The notes beneath the pieces were generated by a model. The model did no database searches. It was given only the letters and a program-made list of their open reading frames with translations, and was not told the DNA's origin. A DNA stretch of 64,000 bases from Draconibacterium sp. (GTDB lineage: Bacteria > Bacteroidota > Bacteroidia > Bacteroidales > Prolixibacteraceae): NCBI GenBank assembly GCA_011620585.1, contig WOYV01000040.1, positions 1-64,000 on the forward strand, read 5' to 3'. Positions 44,594 to 53,050 of this stretch are shown one piece after another. The position numbers were made by a program, and so were the translations under genes. How positions within the stretch are numbered: position 1 is the first letter of the stretch; every line of letters begins with the position of its first letter.

Positions 44594-46528
44594 TTAAATC
44601 CCTTTTTTCAAAAAGTCAATAAATTCCTGATCATCAAAGGTTGTACCCATTGTAAATTCGGTACCGTCGGGTTTAATAATCACGTGAAAGGGGATACTAT
44701 TGGTCCCGTAATTGGCAATCTGAATGTTGAGATTCTTTTTTCCCAGCGTTTTTAGTACAGTACCGTCAGGGGCAGTAACCCATTCGCTTTCATCCAATTT
44801 GGTACGGTCATCGTCGTATAAACCAACCACTACATATTTTTCAGAAAGTAATTTCATCACCTCAGGATTTAACCAAACCGAGTTTTCCATTTTCTTGCAG
44901 TTGGCACAGGCGTGGCCTTTAAATACTACAAAAGCTGGTTTTCCCTGTTCTTTTGCGCAAGCCATTCCCTGGTCGTAATCGAAATAACCCGACAACCCGT
45001 TGGGCAAATGAAGTTTATCGGCGTACTTGGCCGGGCCGCATTCGGCCTGGCTTGCACTCACCTGGTGGGAAGTTTGTGTCCCTCCCATTACAAAAGCGTT
45101 TTCGCTTGGTGGTGGAATTAAGGCAGAAATTGATTTTAATGGAGCTCCAAACAAGCCGGTAAACAAATATATGGTGAATGTAAATGTCACGATGGCCAAA
45201 AACAAGCGGCCTACGCCAACATACGGGAGATCGCTGTCGTGCGAAAATTTTATTTTTCCAATAAAATACATTCCGAGCAAGAAAAATACGACCACCCAAA
45301 TCGTTAGGTAAATTTCGCGGCTTAGTAACCCAAAACCATAAACCTGATCGATATTGCTTAAGAATTTCAGGCCGAAGGCGAGCAAAATAAATGCAAAAAC
45401 CACTTTAATGGAATTGAGCCAGCCCCCCGATTTCGGGAGTTTGCTAAGCGCCGACGGGAAAATGGCAAGTAGTGCAAATGGTGTTCCGAATGCCAAACCA
45501 AAGAAAAACATTCCGATCAGAGGACGGATTCCCCCATCCTGAACAGCCTGAATAATTAAAGCGCCAATAAAAGGGCCGGTACATGAAAAAGATACAATTA
45601 CCGTGGTAAGCGCCATAAAAAACGCTCCAATCAATCCGCCTTTATCCGATTGTGCGTCGGCTTTATTTACCAGGCTGCTTGGCAGTACGATTTCGAAAGC
45701 GCCAAAAAATGAAATGGCAAACACCAGGAACAATCCAAAAAACAAGAGGTTTGGAATCCAGTGTGTACTCAAAATACTTCCAACGTTGGGGCCAAAAATT
45801 CCTACGGAAAACAGGGCCCCCAGCAAAGTGAAAATAGCCACGATCGACGCGCCAAAAAAGATACCCGTACGTATAGATTTTGCTTTGTTATCGCTGCCAC
45901 GCATAAAAAATGAAACGGTCATTGGGATCATCGGAAATACGCAGGGAGTGAGAATGGCAGCAAAACCGGCAAGTGCCGAAATCAGGATAAATATCCAGAT
46001 CGACTGTCCTCCGGTCGATTCGGGTGCCGAAGCTGAAACAGTGGTTTGTTTTTCTACTTTACTTTCTGCTTTTGCATCCTGGTTAAACTTGAATGAAAAT
46101 TCGACTTCTTCAGGTGGAGTGCACGTTTCGTCGTTGCAACTCATAAAAAGCACATGACCTTTAATTTCAAGCGGTCCTGTCGATTTCAGTTTTATTTTTT
46201 GAGTGAGTGTAGCTTCGGTATTAAAAAACCCCATATTCATTTGAAAGGTTTCATCGAAATGAATTTCAGGTTCGGGATTTTTTTGAATCTCTCCTACAAA
46301 TTCAAACAGTGTTGAATCTTCGTAAACAAAGGTAGTGGCAATAGGGCCGCCTTCCGGAAGATAAGTATCGTACAAATGCCAGCCCCTGTCAATGGAGGCA
46401 TGAAAAATCAAATCAACTTCCTGTTCATTCTGCTTCGAATTGAAGTCCCATTTCGTGGGATTTACGATCTGTGCCTGTAACAGCAAGCTTGAAATAATCA
46501 AGGTAAAAGCGAGCGCTATTTTCTTCAT
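44594..46528 (-). CDS. dsbD: Thiol:disulfide interchange protein DsbD
   Basis: 644-residue inner-membrane reductase that carries electrons from cytoplasmic thioredoxin to the periplasm. I use the ATG at 46528, which gives the signal peptide KIALAFTLIISSLLLQAQ. DsbD-alpha-like N-terminal domain about 20-170, with the cysteines in MSCNDETC; a membrane domain of about eight helices containing LAGFAAILTPCVFPMIPMTV and the second cysteine in VSFSCTGPF; and a C-terminal thioredoxin-like domain with FKGHACANCKKME. All redox cysteines of the three domains are present. Confidence 0.93.
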   Translation of the reverse strand: MKKIALAFTLIISSLLLQAQIVNPTKWDFNSKQNEQEVDLIFHASIDRGWHLYDTYLPEGGPIATTFVYEDSTLFEFVGEIQKNPEPEIHFDETFQMNMGFFNTEATLTQKIKLKSTGPLEIKGHVLFMSCNDETCTPPEEVEFSFKFNQDAKAESKVEKQTTVSASAPESTGGQSIWIFILISALAGFAAILTPCVFPMIPMTVSFFMRGSDNKAKSIRTGIFFGASIVAIFTLLGALFSVGIFGPNVGSILSTHWIPNLLFFGLFLVFAISFFGAFEIVLPSSLVNKADAQSDKGGLIGAFFMALTTVIVSFSCTGPFIGALIIQAVQDGGIRPLIGMFFFGLAFGTPFALLAIFPSALSKLPKSGGWLNSIKVVFAFILLAFGLKFLSNIDQVYGFGLLSREIYLTIWVVVFFLLGMYFIGKIKFSHDSDLPYVGVGRLFLAIVTFTFTIYLFTGLFGAPLKSISALIPPPSENAFVMGGTQTSHQVSASQAECGPAKYADKLHLPNGLSGYFDYDQGMACAKEQGKPAFVVFKGHACANCKKMENSVWLNPEVMKLLSEKYVVVGLYDDDRTKLDESEWVTAPDGTVLKTLGKKNLNIQIANYGTNSIPFHVIIKPDGTEFTMGTTFDDQEFIDFLKKGI

Positions 46529-46553
46529 ACTCTTAATAATGTATTGTGCGTAA

Positions 46554-46561
46554 CAAAAATA
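46554..46561 (-). promoter_or_regulatory. -7 promoter element for dsbD
   Basis: TATTTTTG on the minus strand, 26 bp before the dsbD ATG at 46528, exact TAnnTTTG match. It supports that start over the longer frame beginning at 46588, which lies upstream of the expected transcription start. Confidence 0.55.
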
Positions 46562-46676
46562 TGTATTAATAAATAAATGCTCTAACAAAACTGGTTCCTT
46601 TTAGTTTACTACAAATATTCAATAATAAGACAAATTAACCTGTGGCCTGGGTGCCAAAAAATGAGTAATGACATGC

Positions 46677-46711
46677 AAAAAAAAGAAGCCGTTCAAATTT
46701 TGAGCGGCTTC
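46677..46711 (-). terminator. Intrinsic terminator after rng
   Basis: GAAGCCGTTCAAA and TTTGAGCGGCTTC pair over 13 bp (one G-U), followed on the minus strand by eight T. It starts 9 bp after the rng stop. Confidence 0.9.
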
Positions 46712-46719
46712 CTCTTTTT

Positions 46720-48270
46720 TCAGATAATAATTTCTTCCATGCCCTCGTCATAAAAATGATATTCGAGAAGGGTTGAAGCACTGTTAGCTTCTACTTTCAC
46801 CCAACGTAGATATTGAAAATACCAACGATTACGCGGACTTTTAAAACCTTTTGTCAGGTAAGCCGCCAAAAATGGGTGAACTTTTAAAAGTAATTTTTTC
46901 TTATTCAGCTCTTTCAGAGCATAACGCACTTTGCTTTCGAGTTCGTCGGCAAATAAAATAGAGGGCACAATTTTACCGGTTCCATTACACGTAGGACAAT
47001 TTTCGGCGGTTTCGATGTTTTCTTCAGGGCGCACCCGTTGCCGAGTAATCTGCATCAGGCAGAATTTACTGAGTGGTAAAATGTTGTGCTTGGTCCGATC
47101 CTGTGCCATCACCTCCTTCATGTGTTCGTTCACTTTCTGGCGGTTTGCTGACACGTGCATGTCGATGAAATCAATTACAATGATCCCACCCATGTCTCTC
47201 AACCTCAATTGTCTTGCAATTTCGTCGCAGGCGGCCAGGTTTACATCCAGGGCATTGGATTCCTGATCGTTTCCGGCCCGTGCACGGTTTCCACTGTTCA
47301 CATCTATCACGTGAAATGCTTCGGTGTGTTCCACAATCAGATAGGCGCCATCTTTAAACGAAACGGTTTTTCCAAACGAGCCTTTAATCTGCTTGTCGAT
47401 TCCGTAATGTTCGAAAATCGGAAGCCGCCCATTGTAATGTTTTACAATTTTTCGTTTTTCAGGTTCGATGCTGCCTATGTAATCAGCAATTTCTTCTGAC
47501 GCAGTCTGATCATTCACGATGATGCTGCTAAAATCAGAATGATAAATGTCGCGTAATAACGCGGTGGTACGATCCATCTCCCCAATGATGAGGGATGGCG
47601 CCTGTGCCCTTCCAAGCTTGTTGAACGAGGATTCCCATTTATCGACCAAACGACGGAGTTCCTGATCGAGCTCCGCTACTTTTTTGCCTTCGGCTACTGT
47701 GCGAATGATAACCCCGTATTTTCGGGGTTTGATGCTTTGAATCAATTTTTTTAACCGGCTTTTTTCTTCATTCGAGCGGATCTTCTGTGAAACAGAGATC
47801 TTATCGCTAAACGGAATCAAAACCATGTTTCTCCCTGCGATGGAGATTTCGGAAGTTAACCGGGGACCTTTGGTCGAGATCGGTTCTTTGGCTACCTGAA
47901 CCAGGATCTTTTGTCCCACTTTTAACAGTTCGTTTACTTTACCTTCTTTGTTGATGTCGGGTTCAGATTGAATCCGTGCAATGGAAAAAATTCTGTTTTT
48001 TCGGGAAGTGGCAATTCGTAAAAACTTGTTAAGTGTGGCGAATTGCGGCCCCATGTCGAGGTAATGTAAAAAAGCATCTTTACTGTAGCCCACATCGATA
48101 AATGCGGCATTTAAACTGGGCATTATTTTTTTTACTTTACCGAGGTATATATCCCCGACAGCAAATTTTGCCCCGCTTCTCTCTCTCGTTAATTCTACAA
48201 GCTTTTTATTCTCCTGTAAGGCAATAACAATTTCGGATGGAGTTACATCAATGATTAAATCGCTACTCAC
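46720..48270 (-). CDS. rng: Ribonuclease G/E family endoribonuclease
   Basis: 516-residue RNase that matures 16S rRNA and starts mRNA decay. An N-terminal S1 domain (GDIYLGKVKKIMPSLNAAFI), a first domain with RLTSEISIAGRNMVLIP, the catalytic acids in FHVIDVNSGNRA and IVIDFIDMH, and the zinc-link cysteines in ENCPTCNGTG are seen. The length and lack of a long C-terminal scaffold make it RNase G-like rather than RNase E. It follows the HU/mini-protein genes, separated by a perfect hairpin. Confidence 0.95.
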   Translation of the reverse strand: MSSDLIIDVTPSEIVIALQENKKLVELTRERSGAKFAVGDIYLGKVKKIMPSLNAAFIDVGYSKDAFLHYLDMGPQFATLNKFLRIATSRKNRIFSIARIQSEPDINKEGKVNELLKVGQKILVQVAKEPISTKGPRLTSEISIAGRNMVLIPFSDKISVSQKIRSNEEKSRLKKLIQSIKPRKYGVIIRTVAEGKKVAELDQELRRLVDKWESSFNKLGRAQAPSLIIGEMDRTTALLRDIYHSDFSSIIVNDQTASEEIADYIGSIEPEKRKIVKHYNGRLPIFEHYGIDKQIKGSFGKTVSFKDGAYLIVEHTEAFHVIDVNSGNRARAGNDQESNALDVNLAACDEIARQLRLRDMGGIIVIDFIDMHVSANRQKVNEHMKEVMAQDRTKHNILPLSKFCLMQITRQRVRPEENIETAENCPTCNGTGKIVPSILFADELESKVRYALKELNKKKLLLKVHPFLAAYLTKGFKSPRNRWYFQYLRWVKVEANSASTLLEYHFYDEGMEEIII

Positions 48271-48317
48271 AACCTTAAATTTAAAAAGCTTTTATATGAA
48301 TACTAATGTTTATAACA

Positions 48318-48354
48318 GATTAAACCTAAAGCATATAATGCTTTAGGTTTAATC
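48318..48354 (-). terminator. Perfect 17-bp hairpin between HU transcript and rng
   Basis: GATTAAACCTAAAGCAT and its exact complement flank a 3-base loop. No T run follows on the minus strand, so it may pause or terminate the HU/mini-protein transcript, protect its 3' end, or serve as a processing site ahead of the RNase gene. Confidence 0.6.
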
Positions 48355-48386
48355 ATATTGCTCAAGAATTCTAAATTAATAAAACT

Positions 48387-48479
48387 CTATTTCTTCTTCT
48401 TGTGCCTGTTTTTACGCAATCTTTTCTTGCGCTTATGAGTGGCCATCTTGTGTCTTTTTCTTTTTTTACCGCTTGGCAT
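48387..48479 (-). CDS. 30-residue AURKAIP1/COX24-type (bS22/mS38-like) basic protein
   Basis: A 30-codon frame reads MPSGKKRKRHKMATHKRKKR and continues LRKNRHKKKK to a TAG stop; it lies 11 bp after the HU stop in the same direction. About two thirds of the residues are K, R or H. This matches the tiny AURKAIP1/COX24 domain protein that Bacteroidota genomes encode near HU and RNase G; related proteins (mS38 of mitochondria, bS22 of mycobacteria) sit in the small ribosomal subunit. A ribosomal role is therefore likely but inferred from family. Confidence 0.85.
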   Translation of the reverse strand: MPSGKKRKRHKMATHKRKKRLRKNRHKKKK

Positions 48480-48490
48480 AACTCTTTATT

Positions 48491-48769
48491 TTACTTTGAT
48501 TTAACTTTAGATACAAATGTTTTTGCTGGCTTGAATGAAGGAATATTGTGTGCTGGAATAATAATAGTAGTGTTTTTAGAAATATTCCTGGCTGTTTTTT
48601 CGGCCCTTTTCTTCACTACAAAACTACCAAAACCACGGAGGTATACATTTTTTCCGTCAACCAACGAATCTTTCACTGTTTCCATAAAAGCTTCCACAGC
48701 TTTCTGTACTGTTACTTTTTCAATTCCAGTTTCTTTCGAAATTTCATTTACAATATCTGCCTTAGTCAT
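48491..48769 (-). CDS. HU-family DNA-binding protein
   Basis: 92-residue histone-like protein. The helical N-terminus TKADIVNEISKETGIEK, the core LRGFGSFVVKKRAEKTARN, and the arm tip containing IIIPAHNIPSFKPAK are those of HU/IHF. IPAHNIPSFKP carries the proline that inserts into DNA. It has its own promoter upstream and is followed at once by the mini basic protein. Confidence 0.95.
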   Translation of the reverse strand: MTKADIVNEISKETGIEKVTVQKAVEAFMETVKDSLVDGKNVYLRGFGSFVVKKRAEKTARNISKNTTIIIPAHNIPSFKPAKTFVSKVKSK

Positions 48770-48818
48770 CTCTTAAAATATTTAATTTTCAATATATTAA
48801 TCGTTTTTATCGAGTGTG

Positions 48819-48848
48819 CAAAAATAAAAATAATTTAAAAACCCGAAA
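48819..48848 (-). promoter_or_regulatory. Promoter for the HU gene
   Basis: On the minus strand: TTTC (48848-48845), an 18-bp spacer, then TATTTTTG (48826-48819). The leader would be about 43 bases. Confidence 0.6.
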
Positions 48849-48863
48849 GCATTTCAAATAAAT

Positions 48864-48871
48864 TATTTTTG
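48864..48871 (+). promoter_or_regulatory. -7 promoter element for mutY
   Basis: TATTTTTG facing right, 34 bp before the mutY ATG at 48905. It overlaps the longer in-frame extension of mutY (from 48869) and so argues against that longer start. Confidence 0.5.
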
Positions 48872-48904
48872 TTTTTTCAAGATTTAAAGTGGGTTACAAC
48901 AAGA

Positions 48905-49957
48905 ATGCACGATTTCTCAACAACTTTGTACCGGTGGTATCACCAAAATAAACGCGATCTTCCGTGGCGGAAAACCAAAGATCCGTACAAAATCTGGATA
49001 TCCGAAATCATTCTCCAGCAAACCCGGGTAGCGCAAGGTACTGATTATTACCGACGTTTTGTCAAAAAATTTCCGAATATTCGACAATTAGCTGTTGCCC
49101 GCGAAAACGAAGTTCTAAAACTTTGGCAAGGGCTGGGATATTATTCACGCGCCCGCAACCTGCATTTTGCTGCCAAAACAATTATTAATGAATACCACGG
49201 CGAGTTTCCGGCAACTTACGAGGAGATTCTCAAGCTTAAAGGAATTGGAAATTACACCGCAGCAGCCATTGCCTCGATTGCTTTTTCCTTACCTTTTCCA
49301 GCAATTGACGGTAATGTTTATCGCGTGTTATCACGCTATTTCGGGATTGACCTACCCATCGATTCAACTTCAGGCAAAAAAGAATTTGCCAAACTGGCCG
49401 CGGAACTGATTCATTTGGAGGATCCAGGTATGCACAACCAGGCAATGATGGAATTCGGAGCTTTACAGTGCGTTCCAAAAAATCCTGGGTGCTTGTCGTG
49501 TCCGCTTCATGATTCGTGTTTTGCTTTTGAAAAGCAACTCGTTGACTACCTTCCTGTTAAAGAGAAGAAGAAAAAGCAGGGCGAGCGGTTTTTCTATTAC
49601 TATCTTTTTGAGAAAGGACCAGTAATCTACTTCGAAAAAAGAATTGGAAACGATATCTGGAAGAATCTTTACCAGTTTCCACTTAGCGAAGAACCACACG
49701 AACTCTCTGAAAAAGAAATTCTTCGGAAGAAGTTGCCCTTCATAGAAAACGGGCCGGCAACCTTTGTTTCCATTTCTACCAAAAGGAAACATGTACTTAC
49801 TCACCAAATTATTTGGGCACGGGTAATACGTCTCGAAATTTCGGATGATACCGTGATTAACAAAGCGCTTATACCCGTAAATAAAAAAGATATTTCTAAA
49901 TTTGCTGTACCCAGGTTACTGGAACTCTTTTTTGATGAATTAAAATGGAATACGTAA
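48905..49957 (+). CDS. mutY: A/G-specific adenine DNA glycosylase
   Basis: 350-residue enzyme that removes adenine mispaired with 8-oxoguanine. I use the ATG at 48905. Near the N-terminus: RDLPWRKTKDPYKIWISEI and LQQTRV. The helix-hairpin-helix LKGIGNYTAAAIASIAF and catalytic aspartate in AIDGNVYRVLSRYF follow. The 4Fe-4S cysteines are in CVPKNPGCLSCPLHDSC. A C-terminal NUDIX-like domain reads 8-oxoG. It heads the mutY-ssb-gldE-gldD run common in Bacteroidota. Confidence 0.95.
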   Translation: MHDFSTTLYRWYHQNKRDLPWRKTKDPYKIWISEIILQQTRVAQGTDYYRRFVKKFPNIRQLAVARENEVLKLWQGLGYYSRARNLHFAAKTIINEYHGEFPATYEEILKLKGIGNYTAAAIASIAFSLPFPAIDGNVYRVLSRYFGIDLPIDSTSGKKEFAKLAAELIHLEDPGMHNQAMMEFGALQCVPKNPGCLSCPLHDSCFAFEKQLVDYLPVKEKKKKQGERFFYYYLFEKGPVIYFEKRIGNDIWKNLYQFPLSEEPHELSEKEILRKKLPFIENGPATFVSISTKRKHVLTHQIIWARVIRLEISDDTVINKALIPVNKKDISKFAVPRLLELFFDELKWNT

Positions 49958-50002
49958 ACGTAAATAAATTATATTTAGTGTTAACCTTATAAAATAAAAA
50001 TC

Positions 50003-50446
50003 ATGTCAGTAAACAAAGTTATTTTAGTAGGAAACGTTGGCCGTGATCCTGAAATCCGGCACCTCGACAGTGGTGTTGCAGTAGCAAATTTCCCGCTCGC
50101 AACTTCAGAAAGTTATACCGCCAAGAACGGTGAAAAGGTGACTACCACCGAGTGGCACAACATTGTATTGTGGCGTGGATTAGCCGAAGTGGCTGAAAAA
50201 TATGTTACAAAGGGCCGTCAACTTTATATCGAAGGCAGAATCAGGACCCGTTCGTACGATGATAAAGACGGAGTTAAAAAGTACATTACCGAAATTTATG
50301 GCGATGTGATGCAAATGCTGGGTTCGCCAGGAAACAGCCAGGGTGGTGGATCATCAGATAGCGAAATGGCAAGCAGTAAACCAACGCCTCAAGTGAACGA
50401 GCCCGATGTGGAAGAACCCGAAGGTGATGAAGATTTACCTTTTTAA
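50003..50446 (+). CDS. ssb: Single-stranded DNA-binding protein
   Basis: 147-residue SSB: an OB fold (about 1-110: NKVILVGNVGRDPEIRHLDS, TTTEWHNIVLWRGLAEVAEK, YIEGRIRTRSYDDKDG), a flexible glycine/serine linker and an acidic tail ending in DEDLPF, the protein-interaction tip of bacterial SSB. It lies between mutY and gldE, 45 and 16 bp away. Confidence 0.96.
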   Translation: MSVNKVILVGNVGRDPEIRHLDSGVAVANFPLATSESYTAKNGEKVTTTEWHNIVLWRGLAEVAEKYVTKGRQLYIEGRIRTRSYDDKDGVKKYITEIYGDVMQMLGSPGNSQGGGSSDSEMASSKPTPQVNEPDVEEPEGDEDLPF

Positions 50447-50462
50447 TTCAAAATAACGTAAT

Positions 50463-51782
50463 TTGGAAAACGATCCTCTAATGGCAGATGCCATTTTAAA
50501 CGGTTGGACAATCGAATTTCATCCCCTTACCCCAGGAATAATTATCTCTTTGGTAGTGGTGTTGGTACTTTTATTTAGTTCGGCCATGATCAGTGGATCA
50601 GAAGTAGCCTATTTTTCGCTCAGCCCTTCGGAAAAAGAAAAGCTGAAAAAGAAAAACAAGACGAACCACCGTGTTCTCGAAAATTTACAGAATCCCGAAC
50701 GATTACTTGCTACCATTTTGGTTGCCAACAATTTCGTAAATGTAGGCATTATCATTCTCACTGCATTTATCGCGAATAACCTGATCACTTTTGTAAATGC
50801 GCCGGTTATCGAATTTATTTTCCAGGTGGTGCTGATCATGTTTTTTCTTTTGCTGTTTGGCGAGATTATTCCAAAAGTTTATGCCACACATTCGGCACTT
50901 CGTTTTGCAAAATGGATGGCTTTTCCACTGCAAACATTGGAAAAACTGTTTCGCCCGGTCAATTCAGTTCTGATTTACTCCACTGGTTTTGTAAATCGCC
51001 GAATGCAAAAACACCGAAAGAACATTTCGATGGACGATATTTCTCAAGCATTGGAATTGACTTCTGATCATGAACTTTCGGAAGAAAAAGATATTTTGGA
51101 AGGTATCGTGAAATTCGGGAATAAAAGTGTGTGCGAAATCATGAAACCACGTGTGGATGTGGTAGCGATCGATGTTAAAACCGAATTCGACGAAGTGGTC
51201 AAAATCATTAACGATTCGGGCTATTCCAGAATCCCTGTTTATATCGATAGTTTCGACAATGTAAGCGGAGTTCTTTATATCAAAGACCTGCTTGCACACA
51301 GCCACAAAACCAAAGCATTTAAATGGCAAACCCTCATACGACCGCCTTTTTATGTGCCCGACACTAAGAAGATCAGTTCGCTGCTTGAAGAATTTCAAAA
51401 GGCAAAAATCCACCTGGCCATAGTAGTTGATGAATACGGAGGAACATCGGGGATTGTGACACTCGAAGATATTCTTGAAGAAATTGTTGGCGATATTACC
51501 GATGAGTTTGATGAAGAGGAACATTTCTTCACCAAGATCGATGATAAGAATTTTGTATTCGATGCCAAAGTAATGCTCGGCGATTTTTACAGGATCACGA
51601 ATTGCGACGACAAGGTTTTTGACGAAGTAAAAGGCGATGCCGATACTTTGGCCGGGCTGATCCTCGAACTGCGGGGAGAAATACCCAAACTAAACGAAGA
51701 AATCAAATGTAAACAATTTGTGTTCACCATTAAACAAGTCGATAACCGACGGATCAAAGAAATAAAGGTCAACATCAAATAA
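50463..51782 (+). CDS. gldE: Gliding motility-associated protein GldE (CBS-pair/DUF21 protein)
   Basis: 439-residue membrane protein: a DUF21 domain with about four helices (IIISLVVVLVLLFSSAMISGSEVAYF and others), two CBS domains (about 210-330: MKPRVDVVAIDV, HLAIVVDEYGGTSGIVTL) and a CorC-like C-terminal domain. The order gldE-gldD after ssb is specific to Bacteroidota. In gliding species it supports assembly of the gliding/T9SS machinery. The start is TTG at 50463; ATG at 50481 is an alternative that removes six residues. Confidence 0.88.
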   Translation: MENDPLMADAILNGWTIEFHPLTPGIIISLVVVLVLLFSSAMISGSEVAYFSLSPSEKEKLKKKNKTNHRVLENLQNPERLLATILVANNFVNVGIIILTAFIANNLITFVNAPVIEFIFQVVLIMFFLLLFGEIIPKVYATHSALRFAKWMAFPLQTLEKLFRPVNSVLIYSTGFVNRRMQKHRKNISMDDISQALELTSDHELSEEKDILEGIVKFGNKSVCEIMKPRVDVVAIDVKTEFDEVVKIINDSGYSRIPVYIDSFDNVSGVLYIKDLLAHSHKTKAFKWQTLIRPPFYVPDTKKISSLLEEFQKAKIHLAIVVDEYGGTSGIVTLEDILEEIVGDITDEFDEEEHFFTKIDDKNFVFDAKVMLGDFYRITNCDDKVFDEVKGDADTLAGLILELRGEIPKLNEEIKCKQFVFTIKQVDNRRIKEIKVNIK

Positions 51783-51821
51783 ATAACCGGCACCGCTCGT
51801 TAAAAGCCAAAACAGTTCAGT

Positions 51822-52406
51822 ATGCAAACCTGGAAGATCTTACTTTTTTTTATGCTGTTTACAGGGTGTCGCGAACACTACACACCCAAGCCACGCGGTT
51901 ATTTTCGCATAAATTTTCCTGAAAAAACTTATAGCACTTTGAAAGGCGATTATCCGTATTCGTTTGACGTGCCCGATTATGCATACGTTCAAAAAGACAA
52001 TAAAAACCCCGACGAACCATACTGGATTAATTTGGAAGTTCCGGCAAATAAAGCCGAATTACACATTTCGTATTATAATTTAAAGAACGGCCCGAAATCC
52101 AAAAATCAATTACTGTACGAATTGATGGAAGAAACACGCAGCCTGGCTTACAAACATTCGATAAAAGCAGATGCTATCGACGAACAAATTTTTGTAAACC
52201 CCGGGGCAAAAGTTTTCGGAACGATATACAATATTAAAGGAAACGCGGCTTCGCCCATGCAATTTTTCCTTACCGACAGTACAGCGCATTTTTTACGCGG
52301 AGCCCTGTATATACGGGAAGTCCCCGACATTGATTCGCTTCGCCCGGTAATCAACTTCCTCGAACCCGACATTGTGCGCCTCATCGAAACTACACACTGG
52401 AAATAA
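51822..52406 (+). CDS. gldD: Gliding motility lipoprotein GldD
   Basis: 194-residue lipoprotein with lipobox cysteine in FFMLFTGCREHYTPKPRGY. The run YTPKPRGYFRINFPEKTY and the later FGTIYNIKGNAASPMQFFLTD are characteristic of GldD. Essential for gliding and T9SS-related functions in Flavobacterium; the exact activity is unknown. It ends in TAATG, sharing one base with the PPTase start. Confidence 0.92.
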   Translation: MQTWKILLFFMLFTGCREHYTPKPRGYFRINFPEKTYSTLKGDYPYSFDVPDYAYVQKDNKNPDEPYWINLEVPANKAELHISYYNLKNGPKSKNQLLYELMEETRSLAYKHSIKADAIDEQIFVNPGAKVFGTIYNIKGNAASPMQFFLTDSTAHFLRGALYIREVPDIDSLRPVINFLEPDIVRLIETTHWK

Positions 52407-53038
52407 TGCCCTTTTTCAGAACCATAAAAGTCCGCGACGGAATTATCGGAACCTGGCATCTGACAGAAGAACCGTACGAATTTTTGAACGAGATCACATT
52501 AAGTATTGCCGACCGCGAACGATTTGACAAAATTAAATCAGATAAACGAAGAGTCGAATTTTTGGCTGCTCGATGCTTACTAAATAAAGTTATGAGTGAT
52601 GAGCCTCAGGTCAGTTATTCCGATTTAGGGAAACCTTTTCTGGAAAATCACTCGCTGAATATCAGTATTTCACATTCGTCCGATTTTGTTGGAGTGTTCC
52701 TTTCTGAGAAAAATATTGGAATTGATATTGAACGTACCGACCGAATGATTGACAAAGTGGCCGATCGTTTTTTGCATCCTGACGAGAAAGTTCATATCAA
52801 ACAACTGAATAACCAACAACTGGCAAAAATTGTGTACTGGTCGGCAAAAGAAGCCATTTTTAAAAGCTCCGAATCCCAGGGAATTCAATTCAACAATCAA
52901 ATTTATATCGTGCCTTTTAATCCCGAACTGACGACAAACTTTTTCGCTCAACTTAGAATGGATAACAAAACCTTCAGATACCGGCTTTCTTTCCAAAATT
53001 TCGAAAACAATGTGCTGGTATATTGTGTTCAAGAATAA
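52406..53038 (+). CDS. 4'-phosphopantetheinyl transferase superfamily protein
   Basis: 210-residue Sfp-type transferase that would load phosphopantetheine onto carrier proteins. Two half-domains; the metal/substrate motif GIDIER and the later WSAKEAIFK match the family, as does SISHSSDFVGVFL. Its start ATG overlaps the gldD stop by one base. A carrier-protein partner is not visible in this window; it may serve ACP or a lipid/polyketide pathway. Confidence 0.85.
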   Translation: MPFFRTIKVRDGIIGTWHLTEEPYEFLNEITLSIADRERFDKIKSDKRRVEFLAARCLLNKVMSDEPQVSYSDLGKPFLENHSLNISISHSSDFVGVFLSEKNIGIDIERTDRMIDKVADRFLHPDEKVHIKQLNNQQLAKIVYWSAKEAIFKSSESQGIQFNNQIYIVPFNPELTTNFFAQLRMDNKTFRYRLSFQNFENNVLVYCVQE

Positions 53039-53050
53039 AATCAAAACGAA

